Of a DNA stretch of 64,000 bases, positions 32,385 through 41,758 are shown in pieces. The DNA comes from Mesorhizobium carmichaelinearum (lineage in GTDB: Bacteria; Pseudomonadota; Alphaproteobacteria; Rhizobiales; Rhizobiaceae): assembly GCF_900199455.1 (NCBI RefSeq), contig NZ_FZQR01000004.1, forward strand, positions 62,001-126,000, given 5' to 3'. Positions within the stretch are counted from its first letter, which is position 1. Each line of letters opens with the position of its first letter. The translations under genes and the position numbers were made by a program. The notes below the pieces were generated by a model that saw only the letters and a list, made by a program, of their open reading frames with translations, was not told the origin of the DNA and ran no database searches.

Positions 32385-33863
32385 TCAATCCGACCACTTC
32401 ACCTTGGTCAGGTCGTTGGCGGGGATTGGTGCGTTTTCCCACAGGCCTTGCAGCTTGGCGTCCCAAACCCCGACCTTGGGCAGTTCGTAGAGGAAGCCGA
32501 CCACGGCGTCGTCGGCCAGGATCTTTTGCGCTTGCGCATACAAGTCCTTGCGCTTGGCCTCGTCGGACGTCAGCTCCAGATCGGCAATGACCTTGTTGAA
32601 GGCAGGGTTGTCGTAGTTGAAATAGTAGTCCTTGCGTGCGTAGATATCGATGTCGTTCGGCTCGGTATGGGAGACGATGGTCAGGTCGTAGTCCTTCTTG
32701 GTGAACACCTGGTCCAGCCACTGCGCCCATTCGACGGGGATAATCTCGAGGTTGATGCCAACATCGCGGAGCTGCGAGGCGACGATCTCGCCGCCGAGCC
32801 GTGCATAGGAGGTCGGCGGCAGCCTCAACGTGGCCTTGAAGCCGTTCTCCAGTCCTGCCTCCTTGAGCAGTTCCTTGGCCTTGGCCACGTCGTGCGGATA
32901 GCGGCCGGTGAGGTCGACATAATATTTGTTGGCCGGCGACATATGCGAGCCGATCGGCAGGCCGAGCCCGGCCGAGGCGCCGTCGATGATCGCCTTGCGG
33001 TCGAGCGCGTAGGAGATCGCCTGCCTCACCTGCAGCTTGTCGAAGGGCGGCTTCTTGTTGTTGATGGACAGGATGGTCTCGCCTTCGGTCGCGCCGACCA
33101 CCACCTTGAAGCGCGGATCATCCTTGACCTGGGAGACGCTGTCGGGATCGAAGAAGGGGAAAGCCTGTATGTCGCCGGAAAGCAGCGCCGGCACCGCCGC
33201 CGCGGCATCGGGAACGATGCGGAACTCGACCTTTTCGAGGAAAGCAGGGGCGCCCCAGTAATGATCTGATTTCACCAGGGTGATCGATGAACCCTTGGCC
33301 CAGTTCTCGAACTTGAAGGGGCCGGTGCCAACAGGCTTCTCCTTGTTGGTGTCGGCGGATTTCGGCGATACGATCACCGCGTCGCCCCAGCCCATATTGT
33401 AGAGGAACGAGCCCTGCGGGTGGGTGAGCGTCACCTTCACGGTGGCGGGGTCGACCACGTCGACCTTGTCGATGGCGGCAAAGAGCTGCTTTTGCGCGTT
33501 GACGGAGTTTTCCGCGCGGGCACGGTCGAGCGAGAACTTCACGTCGTCGGCGCTGAAATCGCTCCCGTCGTGGAATTTCACGCCCGTGTGCAGCTTGAAG
33601 GTGTAGACCTTGCCGTCATCTGAAACGGTCCAGCTCTCAGCCAGATCCGGCAGGACTTCGCTGTTCGGGCCGATTCGGGTCAGACCCTCGAACACGTTGG
33701 CGTAGGTGACCTCCCTGATTGCCGCGGCCGCTCCCGCCGTCGGGTCGAGATGCGGGGGTTCAAGCGGAATGCCGATGACGAGATCGGTCCGGGCGGCAAA
33801 CGCCGAAGTGGCGGTTGCGAGCGCCAGCACGGCAGCGGCCAGAAGGGTCTTCCACAGTTTCAT
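32385..33863 (-). CDS. peptide-type ABC substrate-binding protein
   Basis: 492 residues with a Sec signal peptide (KLWKTLLAAAVLALATATSAFA). The SBP family 5 fold is seen in PHLDPTAGAAAAIREVTYANVFEGL, LAESWTVSDDGKVYTFKLHTGVKFHDG and the C-terminal YDLTIVSHTEPNDIDIYA. It captures peptides or related compounds in the periplasm for the adjacent permeases. ATG 33863 has GGGGAG upstream. The M20 hydrolase gene precedes it on the same strand, suggesting the imported substrate is an N-acyl amino acid or dipeptide. Confidence 0.9.
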   Translation of the reverse strand: MKLWKTLLAAAVLALATATSAFAARTDLVIGIPLEPPHLDPTAGAAAAIREVTYANVFEGLTRIGPNSEVLPDLAESWTVSDDGKVYTFKLHTGVKFHDGSDFSADDVKFSLDRARAENSVNAQKQLFAAIDKVDVVDPATVKVTLTHPQGSFLYNMGWGDAVIVSPKSADTNKEKPVGTGPFKFENWAKGSSITLVKSDHYWGAPAFLEKVEFRIVPDAAAAVPALLSGDIQAFPFFDPDSVSQVKDDPRFKVVVGATEGETILSINNKKPPFDKLQVRQAISYALDRKAIIDGASAGLGLPIGSHMSPANKYYVDLTGRYPHDVAKAKELLKEAGLENGFKATLRLPPTSYARLGGEIVASQLRDVGINLEIIPVEWAQWLDQVFTKKDYDLTIVSHTEPNDIDIYARKDYYFNYDNPAFNKVIADLELTSDEAKRKDLYAQAQKILADDAVVGFLYELPKVGVWDAKLQGLWENAPIPANDLTKVKWSD

Positions 33864-33987
33864 CGCTGAACTCCCCATGTGCTCAAATGCTTAGGCCTAG
33901 GGATAGAAGCGTGATTTCGCGCGGGAGTAAATTGCGTTTCGTGCTGTCGCGCCGCGCCAGGAGAAATGTTTTTGCGCCGCAGGCCGA

Positions 33988-35265
33988 TCATCCGGTTGTG
34001 CCGCGCAGCAGCACGTTGAGGCCGATGGCCATCACCTTGGCTGATTCCACCATGTCCTCTATGCCGACCCACTCGTCCGGCCGGTGGGCAAGGTCGAGAA
34101 TGCCGGGCCCATAGGCGATGCAGTCGTAGATGTGGCCGATGCGGGCTATGTGCTTCTGGTCGTAAGTTCCGGGCGAGATGACGTAGTCGGGCTCGCGGTC
34201 GAAGATCGCATGAATGCCTTGCGCCACCGCCTTGACCACCGGCGCGTCGCGCTCGGTCATCAGCGGCAGCACTTCCATCAGGTCGCGGATCTCGTAATCG
34301 AACTTTTTGCGCTCGCGCTTCAGGCGCTCGAGAATGCCGGTCACTTCGCCTTTGACCGTGGCGAGGTCTTCCTCGAGCAGGAAGCGGCGGTCGATGGTCA
34401 GCCGGCAGGAATCGGGCACGTTGGGCGAGGGCAGGCCGGGCCGGAAATCCTCGGTCTGGCCGCCATGGATGGAGTTGATGTTCATGGTCGAGCGTTTTGC
34501 ACCTTCGGGCACCACCGGCATGCGCGTCATCTTGCGGTCGAGCGCCGGGAACAGTTCGTCCTCGAAAGCCCTGAGCACAGCGCCCATATGGCGCACCGCA
34601 TTGTCGCCGAGGAACGGCATCGAACCGTGCGCGATCTCGCCCTTGGTCTCGATCTCCGCCCACCAGACGCCGCGATGGCCAAGGCAGATGCGGTCCTTGT
34701 TCAACGGCTCGGGAATGATGACGTGGTCGACCCTGGGTTTCGAGAAATAGCCGAGCCTGGCCAGATGGGCGACACCGCCAAAGCCGCCGGATTCCTCGTC
34801 GACGGTGCCCGATATCTCGATGGCGCCGGGAAAGTCGGGATAGACGTCCATGAAGGCTTCGGCGGCGATGATCGAGGAAGCCAGGCCGCCCTTCATGTCG
34901 CAGGCGCCGCGGCCATAGACCCTGCCATCCTTGACGACACCGGCAAAGGGATCGACGGTCCAGCCGTCACCGGCCTCGACCACATCGATATGCGAGTTGA
35001 AGTGGACGCAGGCGCCGGGCGACCGGCCGTCGAAACGGGCCACGACATTGACGCGCGGGTAGCGATCGGTGTCGCCGGGCGTGCCTTCGGCGCGGATGAA
35101 TTCGGTTTCGAAACCACGCTTCCTCAGCCGAGCGCCAAGATATTCGGCGCATGGCCCGTAGGCTTCACCGGGCGGATTGATGGTCGGGAACCGAATCAGG
35201 TCGGCGGTCAGCGCAACGAGATCGTCGCGCCTGTTATCGATTGCCTTGAAGAGTCGCTCGTTCAT
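33988..35265 (-). CDS. M20 family deacylase (ArgE/DapE type)
   Basis: 425 residues. Di-zinc ligands are visible: His92 and the catalytic Asp94 in HIDVVEAG, Asp123 in ACDMKGG, the Glu157-Glu158 pair in VDEESGG. A dimerisation lid domain occupies roughly 195-310. The family hydrolyses N-acyl or N-succinyl amino acids. It is the first gene of the unit with the peptide ABC importer, so it likely processes the imported compound in the cytoplasm. Acetylornithine or succinyl-DAP as natural substrate is less likely given the context. Confidence 0.88.
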   Translation of the reverse strand: MNERLFKAIDNRRDDLVALTADLIRFPTINPPGEAYGPCAEYLGARLRKRGFETEFIRAEGTPGDTDRYPRVNVVARFDGRSPGACVHFNSHIDVVEAGDGWTVDPFAGVVKDGRVYGRGACDMKGGLASSIIAAEAFMDVYPDFPGAIEISGTVDEESGGFGGVAHLARLGYFSKPRVDHVIIPEPLNKDRICLGHRGVWWAEIETKGEIAHGSMPFLGDNAVRHMGAVLRAFEDELFPALDRKMTRMPVVPEGAKRSTMNINSIHGGQTEDFRPGLPSPNVPDSCRLTIDRRFLLEEDLATVKGEVTGILERLKRERKKFDYEIRDLMEVLPLMTERDAPVVKAVAQGIHAIFDREPDYVISPGTYDQKHIARIGHIYDCIAYGPGILDLAHRPDEWVGIEDMVESAKVMAIGLNVLLRGTTG

Positions 35266-35484
35266 GCGGCGAGTTGAGCAGCGATATCAGCGGTTTTGCA
35301 AGCCCGTCGATCATCAACTCGCGCGGCGTGTCGTTGCGGCAACTATCGCGGGAAATCATTCAAATTCGCTGCTTTGGATTGGCGAATTGATCAAGGACTG
35401 TGTGCTATTTGTTCACTGCCATTAAAAAGGTGAAAAACAACGTGATGGCAAGCAGGCAAGGGGCAATCAAAGGGGTTTGATCGC

Positions 35485-35916
35485 ATGAGGAAGTTCTTTC
35501 TCGTAGCAGCGGCGATGTTGGCAACCGCGCTGTTTGGTACGCCGTCCGCAAGTTACGCGGCGATGTTGGAAGCAAATATCGACGTGTCGTCGCAGACGAT
35601 GACGGTGCGATACGGGTCGGAGGTTTATCGTTGGGTCGTGTCGACCGCGCGTCCGGGCTATTTCACGCCGCGTGGCACTTACCGACCGCAGAGGACCGCG
35701 CGGATGTGGTATTCGCGCAAATACGACATGTCGCCGATGCCTTATTCCGTGTTCTTCCATGGCGGCTATGCCATCCATGGGACGGGCGCCGTCAGGCAAC
35801 TCGGCCGCCCGGCCTCGCATGGCTGCGTGCGGCTGCACACGGCCAATGCCGCGACCTTCTATTCGATGGTGCGGGAAGTGGGCTTTGGCAACACGCGCAT
35901 TGTCGTGACGAACTAG
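35485..35916 (+). CDS. L,D-transpeptidase (YkuD)
   Basis: 143 residues with a signal peptide (about residues 1-26, ending SASYAA). The catalytic motif is complete: His98 in IHGT and SHGCVRLH with Cys114. Such enzymes form 3-3 peptidoglycan cross-links or tether proteins to the cell wall in the periplasm. Only the minimal YkuD domain is present, with no LysM or PG-binding module. The 219-base region before it has no gene. Confidence 0.9.
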   Translation: MRKFFLVAAAMLATALFGTPSASYAAMLEANIDVSSQTMTVRYGSEVYRWVVSTARPGYFTPRGTYRPQRTARMWYSRKYDMSPMPYSVFFHGGYAIHGTGAVRQLGRPASHGCVRLHTANAATFYSMVREVGFGNTRIVVTN

Positions 35917-36181
35917 CTTCAGCGCGAATTCTCGCTGCCGGGCCGGTGCCCCGGCGCGAGACTTTCTACTGGCGGCTACAACAATCGGCCAAGGTTCTAC
36001 CTGTTCCGATACAGACGGCTATTGCCGAGGGATAAGGGGTGTGCTTTCCATGCCATTGCCTGACTGAGGACAATCAGCAGTACCGGGCGCTTTGAATTAT
36101 TAGAGTTCGCTTAAATATTGCAGGCGGTCAATCGGTTCGCCGGGAAACTTGCCATTGCGTGCCGTTTGCCGGAATTGATAG

Positions 36182-37390
36182 ATGCATCCCCAGCCAGAGA
36201 TGGACGATCGTCTTCCCAGCCGGCCCGCCGGGGTGCTCATTCTTGGCGGGGCGCACGGGACGCTGGCGCTGGCCAGGAGCTTCGGCGCCCAAAAAGTGCC
36301 TGTCTGGCTGGTGAGCAACGACACCCCGTTGCCCAGCTTTTCGCGATATGCCCAGCGGACAATGACGTGGCCCGGCCCCGATGACGCTGGTGCCGTCGCC
36401 TTCCTGCTCAACCTGGCCAAGGTTCAGGGGCTTGGCGGTTTTCTGTTGATCGCTGGCGGCGACCCCGAAGTTCGCTTCGTATCGCAATCGATCGACGAAC
36501 TGTCCGCCGTGTTCGACGTGGTGCTGCCACCCTGGGAGCAGCTGAAATGGGTTTGTGAAAAGCCGCTGCTCTATCGCAGGGCGCGCGAACTGGGGCTCGC
36601 CGTTCCACTGACCTATGAGATCACCTCGCTCGGGCAGGCAGAGGCGGCCGAACTGCGCTTTCCCGTCATCCTGAAGCCGAACATGGGCGGGCGCAGCCGT
36701 TTCGCGCGTGCCAAGGCCGTTCTCGCCCATGACAAGGCATCGTTTTTGACGGCCTACAGCTGGGGTGCCGAAGAGATCGGCAGCGGAAATGTCGTCGTTC
36801 AGGAAATGATACCGGGTGGAGGAGAGAGCCAGTTCTCCTATGCGGCGCTCTGGAACGAGGGCGCGCCGGTGGCGGAATTCACCGCCCGCCGTACGCGGCA
36901 ATATCCCGTCGATTTCGGCTATACCAGCACCTTCGTGGAGGTCGTCGACGAACCGCAACTGATCGATGCCGCGCGCCGGCTGCTTGGGTCGATCGCCCAT
37001 CACGGGCTGGTCGAGGTCGAATTCAAGCGCGACGCACGCGATGGCTCGATGAAGGTGCTCGACGTCAACCCTCGGCCCTGGACATGGTTCGGACTGGGCG
37101 CCGCCGCCGGCGTCGACCTCGGCGCCATGCTTTGGGCGATCAAATCGGGCCAAATGGTACAGACAGCCTCAGCCCGGCCTGCCACGTCCTGGATGTATCT
37201 GGTCCGGGACATGGTGGCCGCCGGCAAGCTGATCTCGAGCGGCCGGCTGACGAAGCGTGCCTATTTCAGCTCATTCGCCAAAGTACGGGCTTGGGCGACA
37301 TTCCAGGCAAGAGACCCGATGCCGGGCCTGATCGACGTGCCCTTGACGGGCTGGAGAGTGCTGACGCGGCGGCTACTTCGGCTTTTGTAG
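36182..37390 (+). CDS. ATP-grasp ligase (carboxylate-amine ligase-like)
   Basis: 402 residues. The N-terminal Rossmann-like part (AGVLILGGAHGTLALARSF) is followed by an ATP-grasp domain with FPVILKPNMGG as the lysine motif and VEVEFKRD..MKVLDVNPRPW as the metal-binding motif. Closest types are D-aspartate ligase-like or RimK/PylC-like enzymes that make an amide from a carboxylate and an amine. The tail is basic and aromatic (TGWRVLTRRLLRLL), which could lie on the membrane. Two further modification-type genes follow, so it may take part in a small-molecule or envelope pathway. Substrates unknown. Confidence 0.75.
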   Translation: MHPQPEMDDRLPSRPAGVLILGGAHGTLALARSFGAQKVPVWLVSNDTPLPSFSRYAQRTMTWPGPDDAGAVAFLLNLAKVQGLGGFLLIAGGDPEVRFVSQSIDELSAVFDVVLPPWEQLKWVCEKPLLYRRARELGLAVPLTYEITSLGQAEAAELRFPVILKPNMGGRSRFARAKAVLAHDKASFLTAYSWGAEEIGSGNVVVQEMIPGGGESQFSYAALWNEGAPVAEFTARRTRQYPVDFGYTSTFVEVVDEPQLIDAARRLLGSIAHHGLVEVEFKRDARDGSMKVLDVNPRPWTWFGLGAAAGVDLGAMLWAIKSGQMVQTASARPATSWMYLVRDMVAAGKLISSGRLTKRAYFSSFAKVRAWATFQARDPMPGLIDVPLTGWRVLTRRLLRLL

Positions 37391-37508
37391 GTTGAGCAAT
37401 GGCTGGAGGAAGCCTCTCTTTCCGCAATCTTAACCGGGGAATGTTTAGGACGGCGGCGTGACTGAGTGAGTTCCACGGCTGCAGAAACCGACAGGCGAGA
37501 CCGCTGAG

Positions 37509-38726
37509 ATGACCGCTTTCATGCCCAGGGCCGACTGTGAGGTGGCTGTGATCGGTGCCGGTCCTTTCGGGCTGGCTGCCGCTTCCGCCCTCAAGGCGGC
37601 AGGCGTCGATACGCTCACATTCGGCGGCGCAATGTCCTTTTGGCGCGATAATATGCCGAGAGGCATGAGGCTGCGCTCTCCCTGGCACGCGACCTATATC
37701 GGCCACACCAAAGGTCCGCTCTCGCTCGATTCCTACGCGAAGGTCCTTGGAATCTCATCGAGTGAACCGCTGCGGCTCGAAAACTTCGTCGACTATGGAT
37801 TGTGGATCCAAGCCCAGGCGGTTCCGGATCTGGATAAGCGCAGGGTCGGCCGCGTCGAGAAGGCGAACGGCGGATTTCGCCTGGCACTGGCCGATGGCGA
37901 TGCCGTCAAGGCGCGCCGCGTCGTCGTGGCCACCGGCCTGATGAACCAGCAACTGATCCCCGTCGCCTTCGACGGAATTCCGCGCGAACTGGTCAGCCAT
38001 GCCAGCGAACATACAGGTTATGAAGCCTTCCGTGGCAAGCGCGTCGCCGTCATCGGGCGCGGGCAAAGCGCCTGCGAATCCGCCGTGCTGCTCAAACGCA
38101 GCGGCGCCGAAGTCGACCTCATCTGCCATGGCGACATCCATTGGCTGGGCTATCGGGCGCTGTCGGGAAAGCAGAGCTGGAGCTTGCGCGACTTCCTGTC
38201 GGAGCGGCTTGCATCGCCTTCCAGGGTTGGCCCGTTCCCGATTTCCTGGCTGGTCGAGATTCCAGGCTTTGTGCACCGGTTCCCGGAGCCAGCCAGGGCC
38301 GGGCTCAACAGACGCAGCCTTGGCGCCGGCGCGACGGGTTGGCTGAAGCCGGATTTCGATGGGATAAAGGTCAGGGCTGGCAGCCGGATTGTCAGCGCGT
38401 TCGCCAAAGGCAATGCCATCGAACTGCGGTTCGAGAAAGATACCGCCACCTTCGATCACGTCCTGCTCGGCACGGGCTACCGGATCGATGTCGCCAAGCT
38501 TGGCCTGTTCGCGCCAGACATGCTCGCCACGATTGCGCGCCGGGACGGATTACCGGTGCTTTCCGCCGGATTCGAATCCAGCATTCCCGGCCTGCATTTC
38601 GTCGGCGCGAGTGCGGTCGGCAGTTTTGGCCCGCTGATGCGGTTCACCGCCGGCACGCCGTTTGCCGCGCGCACCGTCGCGCGTTTCATTCAAAGCGACA
38701 AAAGCAGAAATTACGCCGCGGCCTGA
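37509..38726 (+). CDS. NAD(P)/FAD-dependent oxidoreductase, monooxygenase-like
   Basis: 405 residues with two dinucleotide-binding motifs: VIGAGPFGLAAA near residue 14 (FAD) and VAVIGRGQSACESA near 180 (NADPH). ATGLMNQ and LLGTGYR correspond to the ATG motif region of flavin monooxygenases and lysine/ornithine hydroxylases. It probably hydroxylates a small substrate. It starts 118 bases after the ATP-grasp gene and its 3' end overlaps the convergent methyltransferase gene by 16 bases. Confidence 0.8.
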   Translation: MTAFMPRADCEVAVIGAGPFGLAAASALKAAGVDTLTFGGAMSFWRDNMPRGMRLRSPWHATYIGHTKGPLSLDSYAKVLGISSSEPLRLENFVDYGLWIQAQAVPDLDKRRVGRVEKANGGFRLALADGDAVKARRVVVATGLMNQQLIPVAFDGIPRELVSHASEHTGYEAFRGKRVAVIGRGQSACESAVLLKRSGAEVDLICHGDIHWLGYRALSGKQSWSLRDFLSERLASPSRVGPFPISWLVEIPGFVHRFPEPARAGLNRRSLGAGATGWLKPDFDGIKVRAGSRIVSAFAKGNAIELRFEKDTATFDHVLLGTGYRIDVAKLGLFAPDMLATIARRDGLPVLSAGFESSIPGLHFVGASAVGSFGPLMRFTAGTPFAARTVARFIQSDKSRNYAAA

Positions 38727-39544
38727 ACCTGAAAGACCGCATAGTCGATGGTGCGGACCGCATCGAGGAAGCCGGGCATCGCTGGCGCGGGCAGTTCCCG
38801 GAAAATGCCGGTTTCGCGGATGGCGGGCCTCGCCCAATCGATGGCGCGGTGGCTGGAGCTTCCATAGATGATGAAACAATCCCGCGGGCGTCGCTCAAGC
38901 GACGCCACGAGATTTCTCAGGACGATGTCGAAAACGTCCTTCGAAAAGGGATTGTAGAAATAGACCACCAGCGGCGCGTCGGGAAAATCGTAAGTCGCCG
39001 CATCCGCCTCGACGACGCTGAGCGCCCGGCATTTCTGCGACGGGTCGCTGAAACGCTCGATGTTGCTTCGGGCGATGTCCACCAGTTCGCGTGCGAACTC
39101 CACGCCGATGATCCCGGCGAACGGATACCGCGAGGCCAGCAGCAGCGTTCGTGATTTTCCGGAACCGATGTCGATGAATGTATGGTCATCGAGATCGCGA
39201 GGCAGCGACTTCATGATGAAGTCGAAGGTTTTCGGCGAGGTGCAGACGGCTTCGTTGCCCTTGGCGCGGTGCGGGCCGACGACATTGAGGGCACCGAGCT
39301 GGATCGAGCCGGCCGTATCGACGTTGTGCTGGCGGTCCCATTTCCGGGCGAGACGGTCCGCGACGATATGCCTGATGTTGCGCCGGACAAAGCCAAGGCT
39401 TGCGCCGAGCCCATGTCGATGGACGAGCCTTATCGGCTCAAGCAAGCCATGCTGACGCAGATGCGACCATGCCCGGCCAAGACGGCCGAACGAACGATCT
39501 TCGACGCCATCCCGATCCAGGCGCGGCATCTCGATATTCGTCAT
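38711..39544 (-). CDS. class I SAM-dependent methyltransferase
   Basis: 277 residues. Motif I is DIGSGKSRTLLLAS, followed by the acidic GVEFARELVDIA and VVYFYNPFSKDVF near motif IV. A 100-residue N-terminal helical region precedes the Rossmann domain. ATG 39544 has GGAGC upstream. It is on the strand opposite to the ATP-grasp and flavoprotein genes, but the three lie together. Substrate unknown. Confidence 0.78.
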   Translation of the reverse strand: MTNIEMPRLDRDGVEDRSFGRLGRAWSHLRQHGLLEPIRLVHRHGLGASLGFVRRNIRHIVADRLARKWDRQHNVDTAGSIQLGALNVVGPHRAKGNEAVCTSPKTFDFIMKSLPRDLDDHTFIDIGSGKSRTLLLASRYPFAGIIGVEFARELVDIARSNIERFSDPSQKCRALSVVEADAATYDFPDAPLVVYFYNPFSKDVFDIVLRNLVASLERRPRDCFIIYGSSSHRAIDWARPAIRETGIFRELPAPAMPGFLDAVRTIDYAVFQVQAAA

Positions 39545-39692
39545 GCCACGAGCTCCATTCCAGTCGAGGAACATCTCCTGGGTATCTGCACCGCGCTCGT
39601 TTAAGATTCCCTGACCAGCAATGTTACGAATGTCTGGATCGTAGGCCCATCAGTGCCGGAAATGGCTGCGGCAAACACTCCAGCGGACGTGG

Positions 39693-40679
39693 TCAGCTGT
39701 TCGCGGCCGGCGCCTTTGCCTGCGCCCGCTTCTTGCGCCGCCAGTTGCTGATCTCCCACCTTTTGTGGAACCACATCCACTGGCCGGGGTCCTCGCGCAC
39801 CCAGCGCTCGACCACGTCGTTCAGCATCTGGGTGGTGGCGTGGACGTCGACGCTGCCGTCGGCGGTGCGCGGTAAGACCAGCTTGTCTTCGATTTCGAGG
39901 CGGAAGCGGTTTCCCGGCAATCTGATGCAACGCGCCGGATAGACGTCGCAGTCATAGTGGCGGGCAAGGGTGCCGAGCACGCGGTTGCTCTGGCAGGGGC
40001 GGCCGAAGAAGGTCGTGTCGAGACCGTTGGAGAATTTCTGGTCGACGAGGACGCCGATGTTGCCGCCATTCTCCAGGACGCCTGCCAATGCGAATGAGGC
40101 TCCGGCCATCGACGGCAGCAGCGATCCCATGGTCGAGCGCCGCGTCGAAAGGATGTAATCGGCAAGATACGGATTGTTGGGTGGGCGAAACAGCGCCGTG
40201 ATGTTCATGCCGAAGGTGGCCGCCGCCACCGGCAGCAGCTCGAAATTGCCGAGATGGCCGGTGAAGACGATGTGCGGCTGCTTCTCGGCGGCGATCTCGA
40301 CGAAATGCTCCGTGCCCTTGACCTCGACGCGGCCGGGCTTGCTGGCGGCCGGGTCATAGTCGAACAGGGCATCCAGGAAGATGTATTCGGCGGCAAGGCG
40401 GGCCATGTTGCCCCACATATCGGAGGCGATGGCCTGGATCTCGGCCTCGCTCTTGTCCGGATAGGCCTTGTGCAGATTGTCGATGGCGACCTGGTGCCGT
40501 CCGACCCGGGGACCAATGAGGCGCGCAACGCGGTCGGCGAAATTCAGCGCGCTGTCGACCGGCAGCAGGCGCAGAACCGAGATGATGATCATCGCCGCGC
40601 GGGCAACCAGCCAGTAGTTCAGCTGGCGCAGCTGCCTGCCGTAGCGAAATTTGAGATCGCGGCGAAACTTCTTGAGCAC
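39693..40679 (-). CDS. lpxXL: lipid A very-long-chain acyltransferase
   Basis: 328 residues of the HtrB/LpxL lysophospholipid acyltransferase family. The HX4D/E motif is HLGNFE, and FFGRPCQSNRVLGTLARHYD and MWFHKRWE are typical. As last gene of the acpXL cluster it is expected to move the 27-hydroxyoctacosanoyl chain from AcpXL to lipid A at the inner membrane. One N-terminal membrane anchor is likely (YWLVARAAMIIISVLRLLP). The start is uncertain: GTG 40679, TTG 40688 and GTG 40730 are all possible; 40679 gives the N-terminus most like homologues. Confidence 0.88.
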   Translation of the reverse strand: MLKKFRRDLKFRYGRQLRQLNYWLVARAAMIIISVLRLLPVDSALNFADRVARLIGPRVGRHQVAIDNLHKAYPDKSEAEIQAIASDMWGNMARLAAEYIFLDALFDYDPAASKPGRVEVKGTEHFVEIAAEKQPHIVFTGHLGNFELLPVAAATFGMNITALFRPPNNPYLADYILSTRRSTMGSLLPSMAGASFALAGVLENGGNIGVLVDQKFSNGLDTTFFGRPCQSNRVLGTLARHYDCDVYPARCIRLPGNRFRLEIEDKLVLPRTADGSVDVHATTQMLNDVVERWVREDPGQWMWFHKRWEISNWRRKKRAQAKAPAANS

Positions 40680-40692
40680 CGAAGTCAAGGCC

Positions 40693-41721
40693 TTAGGCGA
40701 CGCGCAGGATGATCTTGCCGAAGACGTCACGGCCTTCCATGCGCTTCAGTGCGGCATCGATATCGTCGAAGCCGACCTCGGTGTCGATGACCGGCGCGAC
40801 CTGTCCCGCCGCCATTTTCTGCATGGCGTTTGCCATGTTCTCCATACGGCAGCCGAAGGAGCCGAGCAGTTTCAATTGCTGCTGGAAGAGCTGCATCAGG
40901 TTGATCTGCGTCGACACGCCTGATGTCGAACCGCAGGTCACCAGGCGGCCACCGCGCTTCAGGCACAGCATCGAGCCGGCAAAGGTGTCGGCGCCGACAT
41001 GTTCGAAGACAACGTCGACGCCCTTCTTCTTGGTCAGCTTGCGCACCACGCCCTCAAAACGGTCTTCGCGGTAATTGATGACATGGTCGGCGCCGAGCGC
41101 CTTGGCCTTGTCGATCTTGTCGTTCGAGCCGACCGTGGTGATGATCGTGCAGCCCATCCGCTTGGCCAGCTGGATAGCCGCCGAGCCGATGCCGGAGCCG
41201 CCGGCATGGACGAGGATGGTTTCGCCAGGCTGCAGCTTAGCATTGTCGAACAGCATGTGCTCGACCGTGCCGAAGGTGACGGGGGCCACAGCCGCGCCGA
41301 CATCGGTCACGCCGGGCGGGGCGGGGACCAGCAGGCGCGCCGGCAGGTTGATCTTCTCCTGCGCGAAGCCGTCGAGATGGAAGCCGTGAACGCCCGAAAC
41401 ATGTTCGCAGAGATTGTCGCGGCCTTCGCGGCAAGCCCGGCAAAGGCCGCAGGTGCGCGCGCCGTAGATCGACACCAATTGTCCGGGCAGCAGGCTGGAA
41501 ACGCCAGGACCGACCGCCTCGACCTCGCCGGAAGCTTCGGCGCCGACGACCAGCGGCAGCTTGCGTTTGGCGAAGGCCATGCCGCGCCAGCCCCAGACGT
41601 CGATGTGGTTAAGCGCCACCGCCTTGATGCGTAGCGTGACTTCGCCGAGTGCGGGCGGCGGCGGGGGCGGCAGGTCCACCGTTTCGAGACGGCGGTCCTC
41701 GATAAGTTGCAGTGCGCGCAT
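40693..41721 (-). CDS. adh2XL: zinc-type alcohol dehydrogenase-like protein of the VLCFA cluster
   Basis: 342 residues, medium-chain dehydrogenase/reductase fold. A structural-zinc cysteine cluster is seen in CGLCRACREGRDNLC and the cofactor motif is HAGGSGIGSAAIQLAKRMG. It likely acts as an enoyl or keto reductase during C28 acyl chain extension; this is inferred from its constant place between fabF1XL and lpxXL. It begins 37 bases after fabF1XL and ends 13 bases before lpxXL. Confidence 0.88.
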   Translation of the reverse strand: MRALQLIEDRRLETVDLPPPPPPALGEVTLRIKAVALNHIDVWGWRGMAFAKRKLPLVVGAEASGEVEAVGPGVSSLLPGQLVSIYGARTCGLCRACREGRDNLCEHVSGVHGFHLDGFAQEKINLPARLLVPAPPGVTDVGAAVAPVTFGTVEHMLFDNAKLQPGETILVHAGGSGIGSAAIQLAKRMGCTIITTVGSNDKIDKAKALGADHVINYREDRFEGVVRKLTKKKGVDVVFEHVGADTFAGSMLCLKRGGRLVTCGSTSGVSTQINLMQLFQQQLKLLGSFGCRMENMANAMQKMAAGQVAPVIDTEVGFDDIDAALKRMEGRDVFGKIILRVA

Positions 41722-41758
41722 AAGGCCTGTCGGTTTGGTTCGAGCGGAAAGCGCTCGC

